A stretch of DNA of 64,000 bases from Motilimonas eburnea (GCF_021295345.1 NZ_JAIMJB010000012.1:1-64000); one strand, 5' to 3'. Shown: positions 50,903 through 60,929, numbered from the stretch's first letter. The notes: generated from the sequence alone by a model not told the origin. Numbers and translations: made by a program.

Positions 50903-51682
50903 TTAGAGCTGATAGTTAAACTCAATACGATGTTCACCCGCTGAAAAACGAGTGTGCTCACTCCAGTTTGCAAAGTAACGCATGTTGAAACGAGGAGAGA
51001 TTTGATACGAAATAGCAAATTCATGCGCCAAGACACTATCGTCTCCCTCAAACCCATTCTCCTTATAACCATCTGAACCAGATAAAGTTTTCATGTACAT
51101 GGGATTATAGTTAAGCCAAATATTTTCGCTAAGTTCCACTTTGGCGTAAGTACCGACCACAACGAAAGTGCCGGGCACCGAATACCCGCTAACCACTTGA
51201 CCGTCATGGGTACTCACATTGTTACCAAACGCAACACCAGCGCCAGCAAGAGGAAATAACTGCAACGCCCCAAACTTAGGCAAGGCTTGAATCAAACTGT
51301 ACGACGCTAAGCCAAACTCTTGGTTTAGGTCATAGCTCAAATCAATCTGAGAACCACGACCGTTGATTAAGTTGGCAGTGAAGTTTCTTATTCGAAAGGA
51401 ATCGACACTATCATTTCTGAGCAATGGATTGTCATGCCAGCCCAAGAGCTCGCCGGCGATGCCTTTAATTTCTAGAACATTCATTCCAGCCACATTTTCT
51501 TTTCCGGTATCGTATGTTTTTCCAACTTTTAGGTTTAAACCTTTATCTGTTATCCCCCCACCTACTTGGGTATAAATAGCTAATGGATCAGACATATCTT
51601 GTACTTCATTGTCTGCAGCATAAACCGCACCTATGTCAACTAAGCACGCATACCACATTAGATAAATTAAGTATTGTTTCAT
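50903..51682 (-). CDS. Predicted outer-membrane beta-barrel protein, unknown family
   Basis: This 259-aa protein has an N-terminal signal (about 1-22, ending VYA). The mature part is made of short alternating strands with amphipathic patterns (FRIRNFTANLINGRGSQIDLSYDL, FVVVGTYAKVELSENIWLNYNPMYM, ISPRFNMRYFANWSEHTRFSAGEHRIEFNYQL). It ends in an outer-membrane-type C-terminus (aromatic-rich, Y-Q-L). I cannot name the family; a small porin or lipid-modifying barrel would fit. It lies between the DUF1254 copy at 51742 and the DUF3302-HlyD pair in the same orientation. Confidence 0.7.
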   Translation of the reverse strand: MKQYLIYLMWYACLVDIGAVYAADNEVQDMSDPLAIYTQVGGGITDKGLNLKVGKTYDTGKENVAGMNVLEIKGIAGELLGWHDNPLLRNDSVDSFRIRNFTANLINGRGSQIDLSYDLNQEFGLASYSLIQALPKFGALQLFPLAGAGVAFGNNVSTHDGQVVSGYSVPGTFVVVGTYAKVELSENIWLNYNPMYMKTLSGSDGYKENGFEGDDSVLAHEFAISYQISPRFNMRYFANWSEHTRFSAGEHRIEFNYQL

Positions 51683-51741
51683 GGTTCACCATATGAATCT
51701 GAACCAGCACACATTGGCTGTACTGGTTCGCTACGGGGGAA

Positions 51742-53163
51742 TTATTTAGCTTGTAACCCAGGGACTGTCCAATCCATGTTGAGGATCTCTTTACCTGGAA
51801 TATAGAGGCGAGTCAAAACGTAGAAACGCCCTTTAGGTGTTGGTAACCAGTTATTAATTTGCGTTTTGTTCTGGGGCTCTTGGTGCGACAGATGTAGCGA
51901 AAACGAACCGTCGGCATTTTTTGTCAAATCAGACAAGTTACTGATCGAGTACCGATCTATTGGATTGTCGACCAGCATCTTGCTTTGTGAGTCATACACT
52001 GTAACCGACCAGAAAGATCCGACTGGGGGCTCTTGATCAAACGTCATCACATAGTCATTTGCCCCAGTCAGTGGATTACCTTTGGCATCCACAGCGGCCA
52101 TTGGATAGATAGCCTCTTTGGGGCCTTGACCGCCTAAGTATGGGTGAGCAATGAGTGAACGCATTGCGTTATCATCACCAAATGTGTCTAACGCGAAGGT
52201 ATAGACCCAACCATCCTTCATCTCTAAATTAGCTGGGTTAGCCTGCTGCGCCATGACAATCTTGCGCCCCTCTTTTAAGGCATTAACAAGTGCTTTTTTC
52301 GTGGCATCTGATAGTTTACTCGCATCAAAGCCCTGCTCCGTCAGGCCAATTTTCGCAAATTGTCCTAGCATGGCTTTTTGTCTTTCATTGACTGGGTTAT
52401 CTGCCAAGTAAGCGCCTAGCTCAACATAAAATCGAAGCGGATCACTTGCTAATCCTGGGCGAGGTGATAATGCAGGCTCAACTTTACTCGGCTGACCTGT
52501 TATGTATTCACCTAACGGCGTTAGTTTGTATTGGTCTTGTACCCCATGCGCTTTAACATAGTCATGTTCACCCATGACTTGAGTTCGTCCCCACAACCAT
52601 ACTTTTGTTGTGGGAGCTTCAATCACACTAAGCTCACGAGGAATATTTTGGTTTGGCTGCCAACCAGGAGGCACAATCAAGAATTGCTTTGCTAGACTAC
52701 CAGTCTCGCGTGTGCCAACGTATTGAAACAAGTTGTGCCACATATCAAACATGTTGATCACGTAATAACGATCTGTGACCGCTGGAACTTCGAGCACTAT
52801 AGGCTCTAGACTTATATCAAGTACCGCACTGGAGTACAGAGTATCTCGGTTTGCCGTCGGCATGTCAGTATCATCAGGCGTGCTAAGGCGTCTTGCATGG
52901 CCGAATTTATTCAACGGACCGCGATAGCTAGTGTCGGCTTGCGATTCAGAAACATCTGTATATTGACGGCTAATTTGCTCCATCCTAACCAAGGTTGAGC
53001 CCCAAAGATAAGCACTCAACCCCAAATTATAAGCCTCATCATGCAAAGCTTGTTGAATAGGATTAAGTGAAATGCCTTGAGTATCAGCATAGCTAACGGG
53101 AACGGCAAAAGCACATGAAAGTGCAATTGCTAAACTAATGGTTTTAAAAGATGGTTTTAACAT
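51742..53163 (-). CDS. Secreted DUF1254/DUF1214 domain protein 2
   Basis: This 473-aa protein has a signal (1-26, ending SYA) and complete DUF1254 (YNLGLSAYLWGSTLVRMEQIS, NRDTLYSSAVLDISLEPIVLEVPAVTDRYYVINMFDMW) and DUF1214 (DYVMTFDQEPPVGSFWSVTVYDSQSKMLVDNPIDRYSIS) domains. It is a paralogue of the protein at 46665, similar in length and layout but clearly diverged. I chose ATG 53163, with a strong GGAGG site; the longer frame would start inside that site. It is first in the minus-strand set DUF1254-barrel-DUF3302-HlyD. Confidence 0.9.
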   Translation of the reverse strand: MLKPSFKTISLAIALSCAFAVPVSYADTQGISLNPIQQALHDEAYNLGLSAYLWGSTLVRMEQISRQYTDVSESQADTSYRGPLNKFGHARRLSTPDDTDMPTANRDTLYSSAVLDISLEPIVLEVPAVTDRYYVINMFDMWHNLFQYVGTRETGSLAKQFLIVPPGWQPNQNIPRELSVIEAPTTKVWLWGRTQVMGEHDYVKAHGVQDQYKLTPLGEYITGQPSKVEPALSPRPGLASDPLRFYVELGAYLADNPVNERQKAMLGQFAKIGLTEQGFDASKLSDATKKALVNALKEGRKIVMAQQANPANLEMKDGWVYTFALDTFGDDNAMRSLIAHPYLGGQGPKEAIYPMAAVDAKGNPLTGANDYVMTFDQEPPVGSFWSVTVYDSQSKMLVDNPIDRYSISNLSDLTKNADGSFSLHLSHQEPQNKTQINNWLPTPKGRFYVLTRLYIPGKEILNMDWTVPGLQAK

Positions 53164-53287
53164 AATGACCTCCAAATGTTTGAGGCCAATATACGTGAAT
53201 AAGCGTTTAGGGTGTTTTATACCCTATATTAAAAATTTTAATAGTCAGGTCCTATTTTTAGCGTCCAACACCCACTCCAAAAATCGG

Positions 53288-53644
53288 TTAAAACAGTAAA
53301 ATATCCGCCCACACATAAACCGTTAGGGTTAAGGCCACAAACACCGCGGCCGAGCCTAAATCTTTGGCGCGCCCTGCCAGTTCGTGTTTTTCCAAGCCAA
53401 CGCGGTCAACCACGGCCTCTACCGCCGAGTTCAGCAGCTCAACTATAATGACAATAAGCAGACAGGCGATCATTAAGATGCGCTCAATTTGGCTGACATC
53501 TAACCAGCAAGCTAAGGGGATAAATATCACGGCAAGTAGCAGCTCTTGGCGAAAAGCAGCCTCATGCTTAAAGGCATGACGGAATCCCTGTAATGAATAC
53601 ATGGCCGCCATCACAATCCGCTTCAAACCGGTATTTTTTTCCAT
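53288..53644 (-). CDS. dgkA: Diacylglycerol kinase
   Basis: This 118-aa integral membrane protein has three TM helices and the DgkA signature E-L-L-N-S-A-V-E-A-V-V-D-R (about 65-77) followed by HELAGRAKDLGSAAVF (about 83-98). It phosphorylates diacylglycerol to phosphatidic acid with ATP, recycling lipid from membrane-derived oligosaccharide and envelope turnover. It is divergent from plsB, a phospholipid-synthesis neighbour in many gammaproteobacteria. Length matches E. coli DgkA (122 aa). Confidence 0.96.
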   Translation of the reverse strand: MEKNTGLKRIVMAAMYSLQGFRHAFKHEAAFRQELLLAVIFIPLACWLDVSQIERILMIACLLIVIIVELLNSAVEAVVDRVGLEKHELAGRAKDLGSAAVFVALTLTVYVWADILLF

Positions 53645-53793
53645 TTTTATGTCCTTTTATTCACAAATTAACACTATTTTTAGTGTATTTTAGCGCCATT
53701 GGATGCAATAGCTTGAAGTGCAGATATGACAAGCTGACGACAGCATGATCAGGTTAATTTGATAATAATGAAAACAAGAGGTTAAGGGAATAA

Positions 53794-56250
53794 ATGAATT
53801 TTATGCAAGGTTTCTTCTTGAACCATCTCGTGACCAGCAAAACCGTCCCTGTTAACCCTCAGGCCGATCTGCATTTGGATTTAGACAAGCCCATTGTTTA
53901 TGCGTTAAAAACCTTATCATCCAGTGATTTACTAACCTTACAGCGCGCTTGTGGCGAATTGGGGCTGCCCGACCCATTAGCCCCCATGGTCATTAACGGC
54001 CAATCCCTTACCCGGTATGTTTGTTTAAACAAGCCTAGGCGATTATTTTCACGCACACAGCGCAAAGCCTATCAAGATCAATTTAAAACCTTGCTGCAAT
54101 TACATCAAGGCGATGCTGACATTGACGTGCAGTTAGTTCCAGTGACACTGTTTTGGGGTCGCGCGCCCGGTTATGAAGGCCATAAGCCTTGGTTTTCCAT
54201 TCTTAAAGCCAGCTCGCCCAATTGGATCAATAAAGCCTTCACCATTTTGTTTCGTGGTCGCGATAATCTGATCCGCTTTAGCAAGCCGATTTCGCTGCAG
54301 CGCTTAAATCGTGATTATGGCGATGATCCCAATCTGGCCACCAAGTTAGAAAAGATTGCCTACACCCATTTTGCACGGCAAAAACTGGCGGCCAAGGGGC
54401 CAAAATTACCCGATAGGAATAAAATGCGCCGCGCCTTGTTGGCCTCTAATGAGATCCATCAAGCCATCGTCAAAGCCAGCCAAGAACAAGGTATTTCGCT
54501 GGCACAAGCCGAGCAAAAAGCCACTCATTATCTCAATGAGATCGCATCAGACTTTTCTTACCCTATGGTACGTTTTGGCGACAAGGTGCTGACATGGATT
54601 TGGCATCGCATCTATCAAGGCATTGTGGTGAATAACGCCGAAACCGTGCGCAATTTAGCGCAAAAGGGCCATGAAATTGTGTTTCTGCCTTGCCATCGCA
54701 GCCACATGGATTACTTGTTGCTGTCGTCGGTGATTTACCAACAAGGCATGACCCCGCCACACATTGCTGCGGGGGTTAACCTGAACTTTTTTCCGGCGGG
54801 GCCGATATTTCGTCGCGGCGGTGCGTTCTTTATTCGCCGAACTTTCAAAGGCAACCCCTTATACGCCAGCGTGTTTAAAGCCTATTTAAGTTACTTATTC
54901 AGCAAGGGCTATTCACTGGAGTTTTTCACCGAAGGCGGCCGCAGCCGCACTGGCCGACTACTGCCTGCGAAAACCGGTATGCTGGGCATGACAATAGAAG
55001 CCATGCAGCAAAGCCCTAATCGCCCCATCGCTTTAATTCCCGTGTGTTTAGGCTATGACCATGTGATGGAAGTGGCCACGTATGTCAAGGAGCTGCAAGG
55101 GCAGAAAAAGCAGAAAGAGTCGTTTTTACAAGTGCTTTCCATTACCAAGAAACTCGGAAACTTTGGCCAAGGCTTTGTCAACTTTGGTGAGCCTATTTTA
55201 CTGAACCAATTTTTAGATCAGAGTCAACCGCAATGGCGCGAACAAGATGACCTAACCCAAAGCGCAGACTTTAGCCAAACCATTAACCAATTGGGACGCG
55301 CGGTAATGACAGGCATTAATAATGCCGCCGCCGTGAATGCCTTACCGCTATGCAGCTTGGTGCTCTTAGCCAGTAAACGCCACACCTTAAGTAAAGAGCA
55401 ATTAGTTACACAAGTAAGTGCTTACTTATCTTTATTGAGTCAGGTGCCTTTTAGTGCGCAAGTGAGTTTACCCATTGACAGCGCCGCTGGTGACGACATC
55501 ATGGACGAAGTCCACGCCTTACTCGATTCAGCACTGAACCTAAACAAGTTTCGTATTTACCAAGACAGCCTAGGCGATATCATCAGCATTGCTGACGACC
55601 AGAGCATGCTGCTTACCTTCTATCGAAATAATATCATTCACTTATTTGCGCTACCTGCGTTGATCACCAGCTTAGTTCAACACCATGAGGGGATCACACA
55701 AGACCAGCTGAAAGCCAAGTTAGATCGGGTCTACCCATTAATTCAGGCCGAGTTATTTTTACCTTGGAACACAGAGCAAATGTGGCAGCAAAGTCAGGGC
55801 TATCTCAAGCAGTTATTGGCCCTAGGCTGGTTAAATGAGCAGATCAACGACGCCGAACAACAAGTAAAATACGCCATTAATGCCAACCTTCGCACTCAGG
55901 CTTATCTGTTGGCCAATATTATTGATGAAACCATTCAGCGGTATCATATTGTACTGACCTTGCTGCAAACACCGAGCCCCGTTGAGCTCAACACGCTAGC
56001 CGAACAAAGTACCCAAGTGGCAGAGCGCCTTGCGCAAATTCACGGTATTCGCGCCCCCGAATTTTTTGATAAAAAAGTGCTGCAAGTGTTTATTGAGCAG
56101 CTGCAACAGCAGGCTTACATCAATCACGAAGGTAAGATAAATCAACTCGCACTGACCGAGCTGCACCAATTAACGCGCCAGTTATTGTCCGATGAAGTGC
56201 TCTGGACCATCGAGCACACCATAGACAATCAATATCACCAAGCCAGTTAA
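53794..56250 (+). CDS. plsB: Glycerol-3-phosphate 1-O-acyltransferase
   Basis: This 818-aa protein has the PlsB acyltransferase core: H-R-S-H-M-D-Y (HX4D motif, about 304-309), [39 protein letters not shown] and [15 protein letters not shown]. The N-terminal ~150 residues and C-terminal helical part are of normal length for the family. It transfers the acyl chain from acyl-ACP or acyl-CoA to sn-1 of glycerol-3-phosphate at the inner membrane, the first step of phospholipid synthesis. It overlaps the convergent ubiA by 4 bp. Confidence 0.97.
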   Translation: MNFMQGFFLNHLVTSKTVPVNPQADLHLDLDKPIVYALKTLSSSDLLTLQRACGELGLPDPLAPMVINGQSLTRYVCLNKPRRLFSRTQRKAYQDQFKTLLQLHQGDADIDVQLVPVTLFWGRAPGYEGHKPWFSILKASSPNWINKAFTILFRGRDNLIRFSKPISLQRLNRDYGDDPNLATKLEKIAYTHFARQKLAAKGPKLPDRNKMRRALLASNEIHQAIVKASQEQGISLAQAEQKATHYLNEIASDFSYPMVRFGDKVLTWIWHRIYQGIVVNNAETVRNLAQKGHEIVFLPCHRSHMDYLLLSSVIYQQGMTPPHIAAGVNLNFFPAGPIFRRGGAFFIRRTFKGNPLYASVFKAYLSYLFSKGYSLEFFTEGGRSRTGRLLPAKTGMLGMTIEAMQQSPNRPIALIPVCLGYDHVMEVATYVKELQGQKKQKESFLQVLSITKKLGNFGQGFVNFGEPILLNQFLDQSQPQWREQDDLTQSADFSQTINQLGRAVMTGINNAAAVNALPLCSLVLLASKRHTLSKEQLVTQVSAYLSLLSQVPFSAQVSLPIDSAAGDDIMDEVHALLDSALNLNKFRIYQDSLGDIISIADDQSMLLTFYRNNIIHLFALPALITSLVQHHEGITQDQLKAKLDRVYPLIQAELFLPWNTEQMWQQSQGYLKQLLALGWLNEQINDAEQQVKYAINANLRTQAYLLANIIDETIQRYHIVLTLLQTPSPVELNTLAEQSTQVAERLAQIHGIRAPEFFDKKVLQVFIEQLQQQAYINHEGKINQLALTELHQLTRQLLSDEVLWTIEHTIDNQYHQAS

Positions 56251-57125
56251 GCGCGCAGCGCCCAATCTAGTGCAATGCCAACAAAAATAACTAACCCAAC
56301 ATAGTTGTTATTTAAAAAGGCGCGAAAACAATCTGGCCCTTGGCGTGCACTGATTAAGTTTTGTTGATAAACAAACAGCCCCGCCGCAATCAATAAGCCC
56401 CAGTAAAAACTGGCGCCCGCTTGAGTTAGCCAAGCAAATATCAGCAAACACACTAAGGTGAGCGCTTGCAGTATGGCGGTGATCAGCTTGTCGAAGCGGC
56501 CAAACAAAATGGCGGTAGATTTAATGCCAATTTTCACATCATCATCCCTGTCGACCATGGCATACATGGTGTCGTAGGCAATGGTCCAAGTAACATTGGC
56601 AATAAATAACAGCCATAGGCTGGCGGGTAAGGCATTGGTTTGCGCAGCATACGCCATGGGGATTGCCCAACTAAATGCGAGCCCTAACACCAGCTGAGGC
56701 AAATGGGTGTAGCGCTTCATGAAGGGGTAGCAAAACGCCAACGCAAGCGCGGCAAAAGACAATAAAATCGTCTTGGTATTCAGGGTTAATACCAAGGCAA
56801 ACGCGGCCAAACAAAGCAGGCCAAATAAAGTCAGTGCTTCCTTACTATTCACTAAGCCCGATGGCATTGGGCGATGTTTAGTTCGCGTAACATGGCCATC
56901 CACTTTACGGTCGGCAAAATCGTTAATAACACAGCCCGCTGAGCGCATTAAAAAAACACCCAACACAAATACCAATAACACCCATAAATCAGGTACACCT
57001 TGCGCCGCCGACCACAGTGCCCAGCAGGTTGGCCACAATAATAATAAGCTGCCGATAGGGCGATCAAAACGGGTTAGTTGAATATAAGCTTGGCGTTTAG
57101 GTGCCGACAAAAAAGAGAGAGCCAT
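56247..57125 (-). CDS. ubiA: 4-hydroxybenzoate octaprenyltransferase
   Basis: This 292-aa polytopic prenyltransferase has eight to nine helices and the two aspartate motifs: [26 protein letters not shown] (about 65-90) and [23 protein letters not shown] (about 185-207). It attaches the octaprenyl chain to 4-hydroxybenzoate in ubiquinone synthesis. It follows ubiC with a TAATG-type overlap, so the chorismate-to-HBA and prenylation steps are co-expressed. Confidence 0.96.
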   Translation of the reverse strand: MALSFLSAPKRQAYIQLTRFDRPIGSLLLLWPTCWALWSAAQGVPDLWVLLVFVLGVFLMRSAGCVINDFADRKVDGHVTRTKHRPMPSGLVNSKEALTLFGLLCLAAFALVLTLNTKTILLSFAALALAFCYPFMKRYTHLPQLVLGLAFSWAIPMAYAAQTNALPASLWLLFIANVTWTIAYDTMYAMVDRDDDVKIGIKSTAILFGRFDKLITAILQALTLVCLLIFAWLTQAGASFYWGLLIAAGLFVYQQNLISARQGPDCFRAFLNNNYVGLVIFVGIALDWALRA

Positions 57126-57754
57126 TATTCACCTGTTGAATGTTTATCTTGATGATTAGGTCGATACGCTAAGGCGGACGGTAAGAAAATCTCATGCACC
57201 AATAGGGGTTTATTGGCCAAATGGAACAGCGATCGCCGGCCCCACAGGCCAACTGTTGGTAACTCACTCACCGCCTTCACCGCCGCAACTATGTTGGCAT
57301 CCTCGGGCAAAGCCGCAATCACCAAATCTTCACGAGTCATATTTGGCGAATTAAATAAAGTGGCTCCCAGTGGTTGCTCACCCAGTTGCGCTAATTTTTG
57401 CTCTTCCCCGGTTAAGGTACTCACTGGGATCACGGTGCGCGCATAAACCCAAGGCGCACCATCGCAGCACAATAACACTTCGCGAATCAGGTGCTCAGAG
57501 GTAGCGATATAGTGAGGCGACAAAGCCAGGGCTTGCTGCTCTTGCTCGCTTGCACACAGGAAAGCTTGGCCAATCACATGCACGTGGAAATCCCGACTAT
57601 TGGCAATCAGCCGCGCCGTCAGCGAGCCAGAGTCTGTTAGCCAATCCAATAAACCCACAGGCAAATCGGGCTGCTGCGTATGCACCTGCCAACTTGCATC
57701 TGCACCAAGAGGAAAGGCCCCTTGAAGGTATGTGGTGAGTGACAATGGCGACAA
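57125..57754 (-). CDS. ubiC: Chorismate pyruvate-lyase
   Basis: This 209-aa single-domain protein has the UbiC features: [10 protein letters not shown] near the N-terminus, [39 protein letters not shown], and [25 protein letters not shown] at the C-terminus. It converts chorismate to 4-hydroxybenzoate and pyruvate, the first step in ubiquinone synthesis. The start is a TTG (57754) behind an AAGGA site; no ATG lies before the domain. It is about 40 aa longer than E. coli UbiC (165 aa). Confidence 0.9.
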   Translation of the reverse strand: MSPLSLTTYLQGAFPLGADASWQVHTQQPDLPVGLLDWLTDSGSLTARLIANSRDFHVHVIGQAFLCASEQEQQALALSPHYIATSEHLIREVLLCCDGAPWVYARTVIPVSTLTGEEQKLAQLGEQPLGATLFNSPNMTREDLVIAALPEDANIVAAVKAVSELPTVGLWGRRSLFHLANKPLLVHEIFLPSALAYRPNHQDKHSTGE

Positions 57755-57926
57755 AAGACGTCCTTGTGATTTAGCAAATAGTATTGATGGCAGATTTAGC
57801 TTAGTTTCAGCGGCAAATTGTAACCTGTGCAGCCAAAATCTTCTATGCTAATACTTAACAGCAGCAAGACTTTACCCTAAACTGCTGGTATCTATTTGTT
57901 TTCTAAATACCGACTGGAATTGAATC

Positions 57927-58325
57927 ATGAAAAAAGGGCTGCTTTGCTTATTTTTACTCTTGTTTATCAGTGCCCCTAGCCTAGCCGAAGAAGAGAAAGC
58001 CGGCGGCATTGCTTACTATGCCTTCGAACCCGATATTATCACCAACTACATCAAACCCGGCAAACGCATTGGTTATGTTCGCGTTGCCGTGGAATTTCAA
58101 CTCGCGAGCGCCAGTGATTTAGCCGTGATTGAACATCACGATCCCTTGCTGCGTGATGCCATGATCGAGATTTTTGGCCGCCAAGATGAGCAAAAAATTA
58201 AATCGTTAACCGGACGCGAAGAAATCCGTGATGCGTGTTTACAGCAAGTGAACAAATTATTAGTGCAAGAAGCGGGGATCAAGGGCGTCAGCAATGTGAT
58301 CTTCACTAAGTATATGTACCAGTAG
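57927..58325 (+). CDS. FliL-like exported protein
   Basis: This 132-aa protein has a cleavable signal (about 1-20, LFLLLFISAPSLAEE), then a FliL-type domain: YYAFEPDIITNYIKPGKRIGYVRVAVEFQLASASDLAVIEHHDPLLRDAMIEIFGRQDEQKIKSLTGREEIRDACLQQVNKLL in sections. FliL proteins normally keep an uncleaved TM anchor at the flagellar base; this one appears to be secreted to the periplasm, and no flagellar gene is nearby. It is divergent from ubiC. Confidence 0.85.
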   Translation: MKKGLLCLFLLLFISAPSLAEEEKAGGIAYYAFEPDIITNYIKPGKRIGYVRVAVEFQLASASDLAVIEHHDPLLRDAMIEIFGRQDEQKIKSLTGREEIRDACLQQVNKLLVQEAGIKGVSNVIFTKYMYQ

Positions 58326-58337
58326 CAGCCGCATCTT

Positions 58338-58500
58338 TCGCCGAGCGAGCTCGCCTCCCACAGGCTTCTAGGACCAACTAAACCTTTGCAGAGTATTTAA
58401 GTGGGTGATGCACGTAGGAGCCGCAGTAATGCGGCGATAATTGTAAGCGAAAATAGTAATGGTTAGAACACAAATCGCCCCATCACTGGGGCTCCCACAA
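58338..58500. repeat. REP-like repeat group (three units)
   Basis: Three related short palindromic units lie after the FliL-like gene: one minus-oriented (58338-58363), one plus-oriented (58413-58438), one minus-oriented (58474-58500). Each has a GGGAGC- or GGAGC-type end, a hairpin of about 4-6 bp (CCGC...GCGG in the second, CCCC...GGGG in the third), and a GGCGA end. Such alternating units resemble REP/BIME elements. No transposase (RAYT) was found here. Confidence 0.75.
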
Positions 58501-58560
58501 CATCCTATCAAAACCAGATTAATCGGTTGTTAGCTTCCACAAATGCCTACCAAGACAAGA

Positions 58561-59748
58561 TTAATCCGTGGTTAACACACGCAAAATTTCTAAACACGCC
58601 CCTATGGTGTGATAGTCAATTTTTGCGCCAGGGCGGGCGATAGTTGGATCTAACACTTGATTATTCGCATCCAATAAGCGCCACCAAGGCTGGTGTTTTT
58701 GCTCACAAAAATGCTGCCAGCTATAATCCCAAAGCTGATCGTAACATTGCCAGTAAACTTCTTTGTTGGTCGCTTTTGCTAGCAGCGCTGCCGCTGCCAT
58801 GGACTCGGCCTGTACCCAAAAGTACTTGTCATCATCACAAATATTACCATCTGGGCCAAACCCGTAATATAGGCCGCCATGCTCTTTATCCCATGCCGTG
58901 GTCCAAGCGGCATTAAACAAACTTTCAGCCGTGATCAACAACCAAGGCTGTGCACTATGGCGATATATCAGTAACAGTAATTTAGCCCACTCGGTTAAAT
59001 GGCCGGGCTGAAAGCCCCAAGGGCGATATAAATTTTTAGGATCGTCTTTGTTATAATCCCAATCTACTTGCCAGTGCTTGCTGTAATGCTCCCAAATCAG
59101 ACCATTGGTGGTTTGCGTTTGGCGGATACAGATGTTTTCAGCAATCAGTAAAGCACGATCGAGATAGCGCTGCTCCTGAGTGGCTTCATAAGCCGCTATC
59201 ATAGCCTCACAAGCATGCATATTGGCATTTTGACCACGATAGTCGCTGTAGTTTTGCCAATCCGTGCAGGCCTCGTCGGCATACAAACCATATTCGGGCT
59301 GCCAAAAACGCTGCTCAAGTAAGTCAAAAGTCGCTTCTAATCCTTGCTTAGCATCGCTTAGACCGGCATTTAACGCGCCCGCATGCATCAACAAAACAAA
59401 CGCCAAACCGTAACAATAGTTATCTTGATCTTGGGCTTGCTCGCCCTGCATCACCCAATTGTAGGCATTGCGCTTAGGATCAAAATGCTGCTTGCGCACA
59501 TAATCAAAGCCGTGTTGCGCACTTTCAAGCCATGAAGCTTGGCCAAACTCCTTGGCACAAGTTGCAAACACCCAAGTGAGGCGCGTTGAACTCACCAGCT
59601 GTTTTACCTCACCCTCTTGATGTTCTCCGGTGGGCAACAAGGTTTGGTAAAAACCGCCTTGTGGATCAATCGCGTGTTGTTGGTAAAACTGTGTAAGTTG
59701 TTCTATGTGCGTTTTGATAAAGCTAGGATCACGAAACTGACCTGTCAT
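58561..59748 (-). CDS. AGE-family sugar 2-epimerase/isomerase
   Basis: This 395-aa protein of the N-acylglucosamine 2-epimerase superfamily has a single (alpha/alpha)6 barrel: FYQQHAIDPQGGFYQTLLPTGEHQEG, YDYVRKQHFDPKRNAYNWVMQG-like segments, YSDYRGQNANMHACEAMIAAYEAT, WGFQPGHLTEWAKLLLLIY, GGLYYGFGPDGN and KYFWVQAESMAAAALL. The paired His in NMHAC and PGHLTEW are catalytic in relatives. It likely interconverts mannose/fructose or N-acyl sugars. I chose ATG 59748 with a GGGGAG site; the frame runs 18 codons further. It is 65 bp downstream of the sugar-kinase gene. Confidence 0.86.
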   Translation of the reverse strand: MTGQFRDPSFIKTHIEQLTQFYQQHAIDPQGGFYQTLLPTGEHQEGEVKQLVSSTRLTWVFATCAKEFGQASWLESAQHGFDYVRKQHFDPKRNAYNWVMQGEQAQDQDNYCYGLAFVLLMHAGALNAGLSDAKQGLEATFDLLEQRFWQPEYGLYADEACTDWQNYSDYRGQNANMHACEAMIAAYEATQEQRYLDRALLIAENICIRQTQTTNGLIWEHYSKHWQVDWDYNKDDPKNLYRPWGFQPGHLTEWAKLLLLIYRHSAQPWLLITAESLFNAAWTTAWDKEHGGLYYGFGPDGNICDDDKYFWVQAESMAAAALLAKATNKEVYWQCYDQLWDYSWQHFCEQKHQPWWRLLDANNQVLDPTIARPGAKIDYHTIGACLEILRVLTTD

Positions 59749-59813
59749 GCATTTCTCCCCAGTGTGGAATAATGGTTGCGATACCCAGTGAGACCCCATC
59801 AAGGGATCGTGTT

Positions 59814-60785
59814 CTATTGAATATCGTTTAAGCTAGGTAAAGCACTCCATGCTCCTTGATGGGTGACAGCAAACGCGCCGCCCATCACGGCCGTGTTCAT
59901 CGCCAACGACCAAATTGAATCACTGTTACTTGCAACCGCATCATGCAAAGTGGCCTTATTCACTAAGTTATTGGCCAACATGGCATACAACCAAGCACCA
60001 ATAAAGGCATCCCCCCCGCCTGTGGTATCCACCACCTTCACCTCAGGCGTGGCTTGACTGAGCTGACACTGCGGCAGGTAAAGTTGCACTGGATTGGGGC
60101 CATCGGTCACTAACACTAAACTTGGACCTAAGGTTAACAAGTATTGTGCAAACGCGTCGCTAGTTTCATCACCGGCTAAAAATGCCAGCTCTTCTAAGCT
60201 AAGTTTGACCATGTCGCAGTAACAAATGCAATCTAGCACGCGCGAGCGGATCCGACTTGGATCGCGCCACAACGGCAGACGCAAATTGACATCAAAGCTA
60301 GTTAAAAAGCCGGCCTGCTGAGCTTGCTGTAAGCCACGCAAGGTTGTATCAAATAAGGTTTCATGGGTTAAGGTGTTAGAGCAGATATGGAAAATACCTT
60401 CACCCTCAAAAATCCCCTGATCGAAATAGTCAGGATCAAAATGCAGATCGGCAGTGTTTTCACGAGCGAAGGTAAAAGAGCGCTCGCCGGATCCGTCTAA
60501 CGAAACAAAGGCCATCGGGGTCGCGTGTTTTGGATCGCGACATAAATGTTGGGTATTGACCCCCATCTGCGCTAATGATTGGCGTAAAAACTCACCGGCA
60601 TCGTCTTGGCCCACTGCCCCCACAAAACGCGCATCAACACCTAGCTTGGCCAAGGCCACCGCCACATTAGCAGGGGCACCACCTGGGAACTGACCTTTGA
60701 CTGGAATACTTAATTCACCAAATTGACGATTTTCAAGGGGGATCCAATCAACTAACAACTCACCAAAGGTAATCACATGGGCCAT
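59814..60785 (-). CDS. PfkB-family carbohydrate kinase (fructokinase-like)
   Basis: This 323-aa ribokinase-fold sugar kinase has GELLVDWIP (about 8-16), the GGAPANVAVALAKLG signature (about 35-49), and the anion-hole/catalytic DTTGGGDAFIGAWL (about 247-260) with the general base Asp. It closely resembles bacterial fructokinases. It is first of a two-gene unit with the AGE-type epimerase, suggesting mannose/fructose entry into glycolysis. Met4-5 (60785) is supported by GGAG; 60797 is less likely. No transporter gene is nearby. Confidence 0.88.
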   Translation of the reverse strand: MAHVITFGELLVDWIPLENRQFGELSIPVKGQFPGGAPANVAVALAKLGVDARFVGAVGQDDAGEFLRQSLAQMGVNTQHLCRDPKHATPMAFVSLDGSGERSFTFARENTADLHFDPDYFDQGIFEGEGIFHICSNTLTHETLFDTTLRGLQQAQQAGFLTSFDVNLRLPLWRDPSRIRSRVLDCICYCDMVKLSLEELAFLAGDETSDAFAQYLLTLGPSLVLVTDGPNPVQLYLPQCQLSQATPEVKVVDTTGGGDAFIGAWLYAMLANNLVNKATLHDAVASNSDSIWSLAMNTAVMGGAFAVTHQGAWSALPSLNDIQ

Positions 60786-60871
60786 AAACAACTCCAAATA
60801 AAACGCTACTGACCAAAGATAGTATCACTTCGCCAGAATATAAAAGTCGATTAGATTAATTTTTTACATAA

Positions 60872-60902
60872 AAAAAGAGAAAGTTACTAACTTTCTCTTT
60901 TT
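60872..60902. terminator. Terminator of the glpE-glpG operon
   Basis: A perfect 15-base inverted repeat (60872-60886 and 60888-60902) around a single centre base gives an A-rich arm and a T-rich arm, so it can act in either direction. It lies just past the glpG stop. Confidence 0.88.
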
Positions 60903-60929
60903 CCGTTTTTGTTTTAGCACAATCGTTTG

